Below, piece after piece: positions 7,642-14,764 of a stretch of DNA of 34,526 nt. Below the pieces are notes generated by a model. That model made no database searches and was not told where the DNA came from. It saw only the letters and a list, made by a program, of their open reading frames with translations. The DNA lies in the NCBI GenBank assembly GCA_958423535.1, contig CATZRJ010000020.1:1-34526 (forward strand), in the 5' to 3' direction. How positions within the stretch are numbered: position 1 is the first letter of the stretch; the number at the start of each line of letters is the position of its first letter. This DNA comes from an uncultured Collinsella sp. (GTDB taxonomy: Bacteria > Actinomycetota > Coriobacteriia > Coriobacteriales > Coriobacteriaceae). Position numbers and translations under genes: made by a program.

Positions 7642-8433
7642 ATGGCATCTACTTCAGACCTTTCACCGGCCGAGCGTCAGCGATTTATCATGAACTGGCT
7701 GGCCGAAAAGCCAAATATCTCGGTATCCGACATCGTTCGCCGTTTTTCGGTTTCGGAAGTCACCGCACGACACGACCTCGTCTCGCTGGAATCCGAAGGC
7801 AAGCTGCGTCGCGTACGCGGCGGAGCGGTATCGCTTTCTCGCTCCAACGCAATCTCGTATCCCGAGGAGCGCATCAATGTCCAAGTCGAGGCCAAAGAGG
7901 CCATCGCCGCAACCGCAGCAACTCTTGTTGATGATGGCGATGTTCTGGTAATTGATATCGGCACCACAGGCTTTTACTTCGCTAAGGCCCTCATGGACAA
8001 GCGTAAGATCACCATTATCACCGGCGATCTTGCAATCGCGAACTACGCCAGTTTCAATCTCCCCAATGCTTCGGTAGTGCTGTTGGGCGGCTCCGTGCGC
8101 AAGGGCCACCTCTATCTCGCGGGCGCACTAACGCTCGACTGCATGAGCAAACTACATGCCGACAAGGCGTTTGTCAGTGCCGACGGTTTCCACCCCGACC
8201 ACGGTTTTACCGTCGAGCACGACTTCTCAGCCATGATCAAGCATATGTACCTGACCAACTCAAACCAGGGTTACATGATGGTTGACCAGGGAAAGTTCAA
8301 CAAGACCAGTTTTTATCAGTCCGCGCAGATCGATGACCTCGATGGCATCATCGTTGATGGAGACGACGAGGGCATCATGACGGCGGCGATCGAGAGCAGT
8401 CGCAGTCATCCCAAGCTCTATATTGCAAAATAG
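7642..8433 (+). CDS. DeoR/GlpR-family transcriptional regulator
   Basis: 263 residues. The N-terminal winged helix-turn-helix spans about 10-60 (ISVSDIVRRFSVSEVTARHD, then LESEGKLRRVRGGA). The C-terminal effector domain is of the sugar-phosphate-isomerase-like type (DVLVIDIGTTGFYFAKAL; FVSADGFHPDHGFTVEH), as in DeoR/GlpR repressors that sense phosphorylated sugars. ATG 7642 was chosen for AAAAGGAG just upstream; the open frame begins at 7495 in non-coding-looking AT-rich DNA. It is divergent from the PTS/aldolase operon and shares its control region, so it very likely regulates that operon, with a sugar phosphate as inducer. The gene ends at a perfect bidirectional terminator. Confidence 0.92.
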   Translation: MASTSDLSPAERQRFIMNWLAEKPNISVSDIVRRFSVSEVTARHDLVSLESEGKLRRVRGGAVSLSRSNAISYPEERINVQVEAKEAIAATAATLVDDGDVLVIDIGTTGFYFAKALMDKRKITIITGDLAIANYASFNLPNASVVLLGGSVRKGHLYLAGALTLDCMSKLHADKAFVSADGFHPDHGFTVEHDFSAMIKHMYLTNSNQGYMMVDQGKFNKTSFYQSAQIDDLDGIIVDGDDEGIMTAAIESSRSHPKLYIAK

Positions 8434-8436
8434 CTC

Positions 8437-8478
8437 AAATGGCCGGGTCGCCCCCCACTGCGGGCGACCCGGCCATTT
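8437..8478. terminator. Bidirectional terminator between deoR-type gene and HAD gene
   Basis: 17 bp perfect arms: 8437-8453 (AAATGGCCGGGTCGCCC) and 8462-8478, with an 8 nt loop. It serves two converging genes and ends one base before the HAD stop codon. Confidence 0.85.
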
Positions 8479-8479
8479 A

Positions 8480-9307
8480 TTAAATCAACCCAAAGTGGTG
8501 CATGGCGGTGACGGTGCCGTCGTGTGCGACATCGTCGGTCACGTAGTCGGCGAGTGCCTTGACCTCGGGCATGGCGTTGCCCATGGCCACGGCCGTCTCG
8601 ACGGCGGCGAGCATGCCCAGGTCGTTGCCCGAGTCGCCAAAGCCAAAGGTGCGCGCATTTCCCTCGCGGCCCAGATACGCCAGTGCTCGCGCCACGCCCA
8701 CGCCCTTGTCGATGCCCTTGGGGCTCAGCTCGCGATTCTGACCACCGGTGTTGCACAGCTCAAACTCGCGATCGATAAAGCCATCATCGTTGGCTACGCG
8801 AGCCAGGTCGCTCGCGACGATGCCTACCTTGCCCACGCGCAGACGACCGTCGACGCGCATTTCCTCGGTGCTGTGCACCACAGAAGTGCCGATCAGAGAC
8901 GACTGCTCAACGCCCGCGGGTTCCAGGGCAAAAGTAGCCACGTTGGTCTCGAAAAAGGCTTCAATCCCTGCCGCGGCCATACGGCGAGCGAGCTCCGCAA
9001 CAATGTCTTCGTCAAAGCAGTCCTCATGCACCACGCGGCCCTCGACCTCGAGCGTGGCGCCTGCCATGGCAACGATGCCCGCGGGGTCGAGCGCACGCAA
9101 GCTGTCCGCGATGAGCCACAGGGGACGACCCGTGCAGATAAATGCCTGGTGTCCCGCGTCGCGCAGACGATGAAACGCCTCGACGACCGTCTGCGAGGGG
9201 TGAACCGCCGAAAAGTCCTTGTCGGTCATGTTGTCGGGATCGAACGACGTCAGCGTGCCGTCCACGTCAAAAAAGAGCACGGCGGAATCGGGGCACGCAT
9301 CAATCAT
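8480..9307 (-). CDS. HAD-superfamily phosphatase, Cof-type
   Basis: 275 residues. Motif I FFDVDGTLT gives nucleophile Asp14 and acid/base Asp16. ICTGRP is motif II. Motif III/IV appears as GIDKGVGV and FGFGDSGNDLGML. A large cap domain between motifs II and III (about 90-190) marks the Cof/IIB subclass, which dephosphorylates sugar phosphates, nucleotides or flavin precursors. The ATG at 9307 follows GAAAGGAACCCAT (minus strand). The gene is monocistronic and convergent with the DeoR gene. The substrate cannot be told from sequence; proximity to sugar genes is only weakly suggestive. Confidence 0.88.
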   Translation of the reverse strand: MIDACPDSAVLFFDVDGTLTSFDPDNMTDKDFSAVHPSQTVVEAFHRLRDAGHQAFICTGRPLWLIADSLRALDPAGIVAMAGATLEVEGRVVHEDCFDEDIVAELARRMAAAGIEAFFETNVATFALEPAGVEQSSLIGTSVVHSTEEMRVDGRLRVGKVGIVASDLARVANDDGFIDREFELCNTGGQNRELSPKGIDKGVGVARALAYLGREGNARTFGFGDSGNDLGMLAAVETAVAMGNAMPEVKALADYVTDDVAHDGTVTAMHHFGLI

Positions 9308-9382
9308 ATGGGTTCCTTTCGGGGGCGAGAGTAAACGAAGTATCCATCATATAATGGAGCGACGCAACCAGAGAGGTCACCC

Positions 9383-11950
9383 ATGGAATTTTACGCAAGC
9401 TGCCCCGAGGGCTTTGAGTCCGCACTCGCCGATGAGCTTAAACGCCTCGGGCTTTCGCATGTTCGCCGGCTGAAGGGCCGCGCTACATTTGAGGGCGAGC
9501 TCGAAGAAGGCTACCGCGCCTGTCTGTGGTCGCGCCTAGCGAGCCGCGTGTTTGCGGTGCTCGGGCGCTTTGAGGCGCAGGATGCCGACGAACTGTACGA
9601 TAGCGTTTACGACATCACCTGGGAGACCATCATCCGCCCCGGCGCCACCATCGCCATCACCGCCCGCGGCGTGACCGAGCAGCTGCGCAACACGCGCTTC
9701 TCGGCCCTGCGCGCCAAGGACGCGCTGTGCGACCGTCTGGCCGAGACCACGGGCCGTCGTGCCGACGTCGATGCCGCCGATCCCGACGTTCACCTGCTGC
9801 TTTCGCTGCGTCAGCGCCGCGCAAGCATTAGCCTGGACCTTTCGGGCGACCCGCTGTTCAAACGCCTGCCGCCCGCAGCGACCCGCGCCGGCGAGGGCGC
9901 GCACGTGCTGCGCCCCGACTACGCCGCCCTGGTGCTGGCGCAGGCCGGCTGGGCCGCACTGTGCGAGCGCGAGCTGACGGCCGATGATTACGAGAACGAA
10001 GCCCTTCCCACGCTGGTCGACGCCTCGTGCGCCGGCGGCGGTCTGCTGCTGGAGGCAGTGAATATCCTGTCCGACCGCGCCCCGGGCGCCGCACGCGAGC
10101 GCTGGGGCTTTGAGGGCTGGCAGCTGCACGACGCCGCTCTGTGGGAGCAGTTGCTTGCCGAGGCACGCGAGCGCGAGACGGCAGCACGCGAGCGCCAGGC
10201 ACGCATCGTGGCCGCGGATGTTGACCCCGCCGCCCGCAAGACTGCCGAGCGCATGGTTAAGTGCGCCGGCTACAAGCGCTTTGTCGATTTTTGCGCCGCC
10301 AAGTCCGCAACCGTACTGGACCACGCGGGCGCCGTCGCCGGTGCCGCCGTGGTCGCAGACACCACCGAGACCCCGCTTTCGCTCATGCATGACGCCATGA
10401 CGCTGGTCGGTGAGCTGCGCCGCGCGCCCGAGCTTGCCGCGGCGCCGGTCGCCGCGCTCACCCGCGACGGATTGCTGGCCCGCGCGCTCCACGCCGAGCC
10501 CGAGCGTTCGATCGCCGTCATGCCCAACAACGAGGAAGCGACCGTCGAAGCCTGGCCTTCGCTCGACCACGCCGCCGCAGCGTTTGAGACTGCGACCTGT
10601 GCGGATGCCGAGGCCGAGGTTGCGGATGTCGACGAAGTCAACGACAACGCCACCGGCACCCCCATGCCCGAGCCTGCCGCCATGCTCGACCTGGGCGACG
10701 GCAAGCCGCTGCCCGTGCTCATCCCAGAGTCCGAGCAGTTCGCCAACCGCCTGCGCAAGAATGCCCGTCTGCGCCGCAAGTGGGCCAAGCGCGAGGGCGT
10801 GAGCTGCTACCGCGTCTACGATGCCGACCTGCCCGATTACTCCGCCGCCATCGATCTGTACGAGGGCTGCCCGCAGACGCCGGGACGCTGGCTCGTCATC
10901 GCCGAATACGCCGCGCCCAAGACCATCGACCCCGCGCTGGCCCAGGCCCGCATGCTCGACATCTTGGCCATCGCGCCGCGTATCTTGGATGTTCCCGCCG
11001 AGCATGTGCACGCCAAGGCCCGCATGCGTTCGCGCGGCGGCTCGCAGTACGGCAAGCAGGGCGCCGGTAAGGGCGCATCAGGCGAGCGCGCCAACATCGC
11101 GCGCCGTCGCCTGCCGCTCATCGAAGAGGGCGGGCTCACCTTTGCCGTTAACTTTGACGACTATCTGGATGTGGGCATCTTCCTGGATCACCGCGTCACC
11201 CGCAACCTAGTGCGCGAGCACGCCAAGCAGGCGCGCCGCTTCCTCAACCTGTTTGCCTACACCGGCACCGCCACCTGCTATGCGGCCGACGGCGGCGTCG
11301 AGGAAACCGTGACAGTCGACCTTTCCAACACCTACCTGGACTGGGCCGAGCGCAATATGCGCCAGAACGGCTTTGTTGGTCCGCAGCATCATTTTGTGCG
11401 CGACGACGTGCTTGCCTGGATTCGCGACCAGCGCCAGACGCGCAACCGCTGGGACCTGATTTTTGTCGACCCGCCCACGTTTTCGAACTCGTCCAAGATG
11501 GGCCGCCGTACCTGGGATGTCCAGCGCGACCATGTTGAGCTTTTGGCCGGCGTATCTCGCCTGCTTGCACAGGGCGGACATGCCATCTTTAGCTGTAACC
11601 TGCGCGGCTTCCGCCCCGAGACGCGCAAGCTCGCGCGCGCGGGCGTGGTGCTACAGGACATTACGGCGCAGACCATCCCCGAGGATTTCGCGCGCAACCA
11701 GAAGGTGCACCACTGCTACATCGTGCGTCGCCTGCCCATCGAGGACGCCATGGCCGAGGTCGGCTTTAGCGCCGAGGAGATTGCCGAGCGTACCGAGGAG
11801 CTGCGCAACCCCGAGGCGCGCAAGCCTCGTGCAGCAGCGCCCGCGCACACGCAGGCCGGCAACGGCAAATCAAACTTTGCCGGCAAACCCTCCCCTGCCG
11901 GCAAGTCCAAAAAGAAGAAGTTCTACGCCAGCAAGCCCAAGGGCAAATAA
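9383..11950 (+). CDS. rlmL: RlmKL-type 23S rRNA methyltransferase with degenerate first domain
   Basis: 855 residues. The order is an N-terminal RNA-binding THUMP region (about 45-155), an N-terminal Rossmann methyltransferase (about 165-360), an Ala/Glu-rich connector (about 360-450), and a C-terminal RlmK/RlmI-type methyltransferase. The C-terminal domain is intact: LFAYTGTATCYAADGG (624-639) and VDPPTFSNSSKMG with Asp696. In E. coli RlmKL the first domain makes m2G2445 and the second m7G2069. Here the first domain reads DASCAGGG (213-220) where DPMCGSGT is expected, and VADTTETPLS (about 324-333) where NPPYGERL is expected. Only the second activity looks preserved. The C-terminal tail is Lys/Pro-rich, and its end was placed at TAA 11948-11950. 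The start at 9383 has AGAGGT upstream. Confidence 0.88.
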   Translation: MEFYASCPEGFESALADELKRLGLSHVRRLKGRATFEGELEEGYRACLWSRLASRVFAVLGRFEAQDADELYDSVYDITWETIIRPGATIAITARGVTEQLRNTRFSALRAKDALCDRLAETTGRRADVDAADPDVHLLLSLRQRRASISLDLSGDPLFKRLPPAATRAGEGAHVLRPDYAALVLAQAGWAALCERELTADDYENEALPTLVDASCAGGGLLLEAVNILSDRAPGAARERWGFEGWQLHDAALWEQLLAEARERETAARERQARIVAADVDPAARKTAERMVKCAGYKRFVDFCAAKSATVLDHAGAVAGAAVVADTTETPLSLMHDAMTLVGELRRAPELAAAPVAALTRDGLLARALHAEPERSIAVMPNNEEATVEAWPSLDHAAAAFETATCADAEAEVADVDEVNDNATGTPMPEPAAMLDLGDGKPLPVLIPESEQFANRLRKNARLRRKWAKREGVSCYRVYDADLPDYSAAIDLYEGCPQTPGRWLVIAEYAAPKTIDPALAQARMLDILAIAPRILDVPAEHVHAKARMRSRGGSQYGKQGAGKGASGERANIARRRLPLIEEGGLTFAVNFDDYLDVGIFLDHRVTRNLVREHAKQARRFLNLFAYTGTATCYAADGGVEETVTVDLSNTYLDWAERNMRQNGFVGPQHHFVRDDVLAWIRDQRQTRNRWDLIFVDPPTFSNSSKMGRRTWDVQRDHVELLAGVSRLLAQGGHAIFSCNLRGFRPETRKLARAGVVLQDITAQTIPEDFARNQKVHHCYIVRRLPIEDAMAEVGFSAEEIAERTEELRNPEARKPRAAAPAHTQAGNGKSNFAGKPSPAGKSKKKKFYASKPKGK

Positions 11951-11953
11951 CAA

Positions 11954-12020
11954 AGTTGCGGTGGAATACGGACTGCTTTGCCTGGAATTAGGCAAATTTA
12001 GACCGTATTTCACCGCAACT
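11954..12020. terminator. GTTGCGGTG-family terminator hairpin, copy A
   Basis: Outer arms AGTTGCGGTGGAATACGG (11954-11971) and 12003-12020 pair with one G-U wobble. An inner TTTGCC/GGCAAA pair extends the stem. It starts 4 bp past the rlmKL stop and lies between convergent rlmKL and kdpE. Its outer arm recurs in the hairpin at 30940-31003. Confidence 0.75.
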
Positions 12021-12044
12021 CATAGTGGGATGGCGGACGCCGTC

Positions 12045-12758
12045 CTACCCTTGGGTGACCAGGCGGTAACCGATACCCACATGCGTCTGGATATAGCGCG
12101 GGTGCGCGGGGTCGGACTCGATCTTCTTGCGCAGCGTGCCCATAAAGACACGCAGGCTCGCCAGGTCGCTCTTAGTTGCCGTGCCCCAAATCTCGTGCAG
12201 GATAAACTGGTGCGTCAGCACCTTGTCGGCGTTATGCGCCAGCAGGCACAGGAGCTTGTACTCGATCGGCGTCAAATGCAGTTCCTCGCCATCCATCGTG
12301 GCGATGCCGGCATCAAAATCGATATGCAACTCGCCGGTATCGAACGAGCCCTCGGAGGCAACGCCGCCCGTTTGCGCATACGAAAGACGCCTGAGCGTCG
12401 TGCGAATGCGCGCGAGCAACTCCTCGACCGAAAACGGCTTGGTCAGGTAGTCGTCGGCGCCGGCATCGAGCGCACGGATCTTGTCCGCATCCTCGCTGCG
12501 TGCCGAGACCACAATGATCGGCATGCCCGACCATGTGCGCACCGACTCCACCACCTTGACGCCGTCCATATCGGGCAGGCCCAAATCGAGCAGCACGATG
12601 CTCGGCGTCTGCGATGAGGCAGCGGCGATGGCGGCATGGGCGGTCTCCACAGCCATATGACGCAAGCCGTGCGCCTCGAGCGCGGCAACGATAAGGTTGC
12701 GAACGGCGGGATCGTCCTCAACGACCAAGATGAGCGGTTTTACGGCAGAGTTCGGCAC
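12045..12758 (-). CDS. kdpE: KdpE-type response regulator (OmpR/PhoB family)
   Basis: 237 residues. The receiver domain has the acidic pair ED-D at 14-16, phospho-acceptor Asp58 (VLLDLGLPDMDG) and conserved Lys in DDYLTKPFS. The C-terminal winged helix (LTPIEYKLLCLLAHNADKV; GIGYRL) is KdpE-like. I chose the GTG at 12758: it begins 4 nt after the kdpD stop and has AAGGAG at proper spacing, and the frame extending to 12839 has no family match and overlaps kdpD. It is translationally coupled to the kinase. No kdpFABC pump is seen; the nearest potassium gene is kup, upstream on the same strand. It therefore probably controls K+ or osmotic-stress genes, the target being inferred. Confidence 0.9.
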   Translation of the reverse strand: MPNSAVKPLILVVEDDPAVRNLIVAALEAHGLRHMAVETAHAAIAAASSQTPSIVLLDLGLPDMDGVKVVESVRTWSGMPIIVVSARSEDADKIRALDAGADDYLTKPFSVEELLARIRTTLRRLSYAQTGGVASEGSFDTGELHIDFDAGIATMDGEELHLTPIEYKLLCLLAHNADKVLTHQFILHEIWGTATKSDLASLRVFMGTLRKKIESDPAHPRYIQTHVGIGYRLVTQG

Positions 12759-12762
12759 AGCG

Positions 12763-14388
12763 CTACTCCTTATCAAACGAAACGTCGGCGACGGGAAGCT
12801 CAATCGTAAAGACCGAGCCGTGCGGGTCCGCCGCGGCAACCTCTATGCTACCGCCATGCGCCAACGCAATGGAGCGGCAGAGCGAAAGACCTAGGCCCAC
12901 GCTGCGGTGGCTATCGGCAAGACCATGGTTGGCGGTGTAGAACGACTCAAAGATCCGCTCGCGGTCCTCGGGCGCAATGCCCGGGCCGTCATCGGCCACC
13001 GAGCACGCCACGCGTCCATCGTCGACGCCAATCGAAATCACGATATGCGAGCCTGCGGGCGTATAGGTGATGGCGTTGTTCACCAGATTGACCACCAGCT
13101 GCACCATCAGACGCGCATCGACGTTGACGAGCGCCGGCTCGTCGCACGGCACCACCTTAAGGTCGTGCTCGCGCACGGCCGGACTTACATGGCGCAGTGC
13201 CTCCTCGACGATATCGTCCATGAGCTCGAGCGTAGTCGACAGATGCATACCGTCGCCCTCGAGCTTGGTGATGGCAAGCAGGTTCTCGACGGTAGCGTTG
13301 AGCCATTGCGCATCCGAGCGAATGGACAGGAGCAGGCCGCGGCGCGTCTGGGCGTCGAGCACGGCGGTGCCGGTCGAGCCCTGGTCGAGCAGCACGTCGG
13401 CATTGCCCGAAATACTGGTGAGCGGCGTGCGCAGGTCGTGCGAGATGGAGCGCAGCAGGTTGGCGCGCAGCTGCTCGTTTTTGGCAAGCACCGCCGCCTC
13501 CTCGCGGGCCTCCATGGCGCGGGCGCGATCGAGTGCCAGCTCGCCTTCGCTCACGATAGCATCGGCAAGTGTCCGCTCCTCGTGCGTCAGCACGTCGGGC
13601 TCGGCAACGATAGCCAGCACGCCCACCACCGAGGCGGGGTCGCCCGAGCGCACGAAGCCGTCGCCCGTGCGAACCGTCAGGTAGATGCCATAAAACGCCG
13701 AACCGCCAAACGTGGCGTCGAGCGGCGTTCCCACGTAGGCGGACGCCGAGAGCCTCGGCGGCATCTGCGGCGCCAGCTCGTGCACCGGGGCGGCATCGCC
13801 CACGGCCGTGTACGTCGCACGCGGCAGCAGGTCATCGCCCTCGGCGTCGGCGCTGTACCACACAACCGGACAGCCCGAAAGACGCGCCAGCTGCGTGGCC
13901 ATGGCGTGAACGATCTGATGCTGATCGGCGCACCGCTGCAGCATGCGGTTGGTCTCGAGCACCATATGCGTGCGGCGGTCGCTGGCGGCAGCCTGTGCCA
14001 AGGCGCGGCGCAGGGCCAACGCAATCGAGCTCGACACAAGCGAAACCACGAACATGATGAAGAACATGCCGGGATAGCCGCGGTCGATAAGCGACAGCGA
14101 GTAGCGCGGGTCGACAAACAAAAAGTTGTAGAGCGCCACGGCGGCAGCCGAGCTCAGCAAGCAATACAGGCGACTCCAGGTAAAGAATGCGCACAGCTGA
14201 ACGGCGAACACATAGACGATCATGATGCTCGGCGCGAGACCCGGATGGTCGAGCAGCGCGCCCACAATCGTCGCCGCGACCAGCAGCCCCACCGATACGC
14301 AGGCGTCATACAGAGGAGTGCGGCGCGTCAGCGTTGTGCGCCGCCACCAAAAGCTATCGGCAATATCGCCGTCCGTACGGACGTCCAT
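12763..14388 (-). CDS. kdpD: KdpD-like sensor histidine kinase lacking the N-terminal sensor domains
   Basis: 541 residues against roughly 900 for full KdpD. It opens with about 28 residues and goes straight into the DUF4118 four-helix membrane segment (about 32-127). A GAF-like region (about 145-290) follows, then the dimerisation/phosphoacceptor helix with His317 (LLRSISHDLRTPLTS). The ATPase domain has N-box LVVNLVNNAITYTP, G1 ADDGPGIAPEDRERIF and G2 VGLGLSLCRSIALAHG. The cytosolic KdpD (P-loop) and Usp domains that normally precede the membrane segment are missing. The terminator at 14411-14455 directly upstream rules out a hidden 5' extension. It forms a tight pair with kdpE. The signal sensed is therefore uncertain. 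Confidence 0.9.
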   Translation of the reverse strand: MDVRTDGDIADSFWWRRTTLTRRTPLYDACVSVGLLVAATIVGALLDHPGLAPSIMIVYVFAVQLCAFFTWSRLYCLLSSAAAVALYNFLFVDPRYSLSLIDRGYPGMFFIMFVVSLVSSSIALALRRALAQAAASDRRTHMVLETNRMLQRCADQHQIVHAMATQLARLSGCPVVWYSADAEGDDLLPRATYTAVGDAAPVHELAPQMPPRLSASAYVGTPLDATFGGSAFYGIYLTVRTGDGFVRSGDPASVVGVLAIVAEPDVLTHEERTLADAIVSEGELALDRARAMEAREEAAVLAKNEQLRANLLRSISHDLRTPLTSISGNADVLLDQGSTGTAVLDAQTRRGLLLSIRSDAQWLNATVENLLAITKLEGDGMHLSTTLELMDDIVEEALRHVSPAVREHDLKVVPCDEPALVNVDARLMVQLVVNLVNNAITYTPAGSHIVISIGVDDGRVACSVADDGPGIAPEDRERIFESFYTANHGLADSHRSVGLGLSLCRSIALAHGGSIEVAAADPHGSVFTIELPVADVSFDKE

Positions 14389-14410
14389 CAGCGTCCCGCC
14401 CCTCTCTCAA

Positions 14411-14455
14411 AAACAAAAACCACCACAAAGGGGACAGGCACCTTTGTGGTGGTTT
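14411..14455 (-). terminator. Terminator after the kup/small-protein transcript
   Basis: AAACCACCACAAAGG (14417-14431) pairs with CCTTTGTGGTGGTTT (14441-14455). On the minus strand the stem runs into TTTTTGTTTTTG. It separates the kup unit from kdpDE, which must have its own promoter or rely on read-through. Confidence 0.8.
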
Positions 14456-14500
14456 CCCTTGTGGTGGTTCCAAGTGTATAGCCTTTGCAACCTGCGGTCG

Positions 14501-14695
14501 TTAGACAAACAGCACGTGCGCGAGCAGTGCGCACACGCACGCCGCGACAAGCACCGTCACCACGATCGAAATCACGCGGTCGGCCATATCCATGTTGGCC
14601 CGATTCGTAAAGAACCGATCTTCGGCAGCATCGGCGCGTACCTCACGCACCAGCTCGGTCGCAAGATCGCAACCGTCAAGCACCTTTGCATCCAT
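14501..14695 (-). CDS. Small single-pass membrane protein between kup and kdpD
   Basis: 64 residues. ATG 14695 is preceded by GGGAGGAAACC, an excellent ribosome site; the frame could reach 14725 but lacks one there. A charged soluble N-terminus (about 1-38, acidic and Arg-containing) is followed by one strongly hydrophobic helix, VISIVVTVLVAACVCALLAH, to the C-terminus. It starts 70 bp after the kup stop on the same strand and is closed by the 14411-14455 terminator, so it is probably co-transcribed with kup. I do not recognise a family. Location suggests an accessory or regulatory peptide for the potassium transporter, an inference only. Confidence 0.65.
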   Translation of the reverse strand: MDAKVLDGCDLATELVREVRADAAEDRFFTNRANMDMADRVISIVVTVLVAACVCALLAHVLFV

Positions 14696-14764
14696 GGTTT
14701 CCTCCCAGGACTCAATCCCCGTCAATACAAACCCGCCCGTTCGCAGACAAACCTCGAGCGTCGA

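Noticed and set aside
9536..11011. 491-codon minus-strand frame opposite rlmKL
   Set aside because: Shadow frame; low-complexity Gly/Arg/Ala product with no ribosome site or family match.
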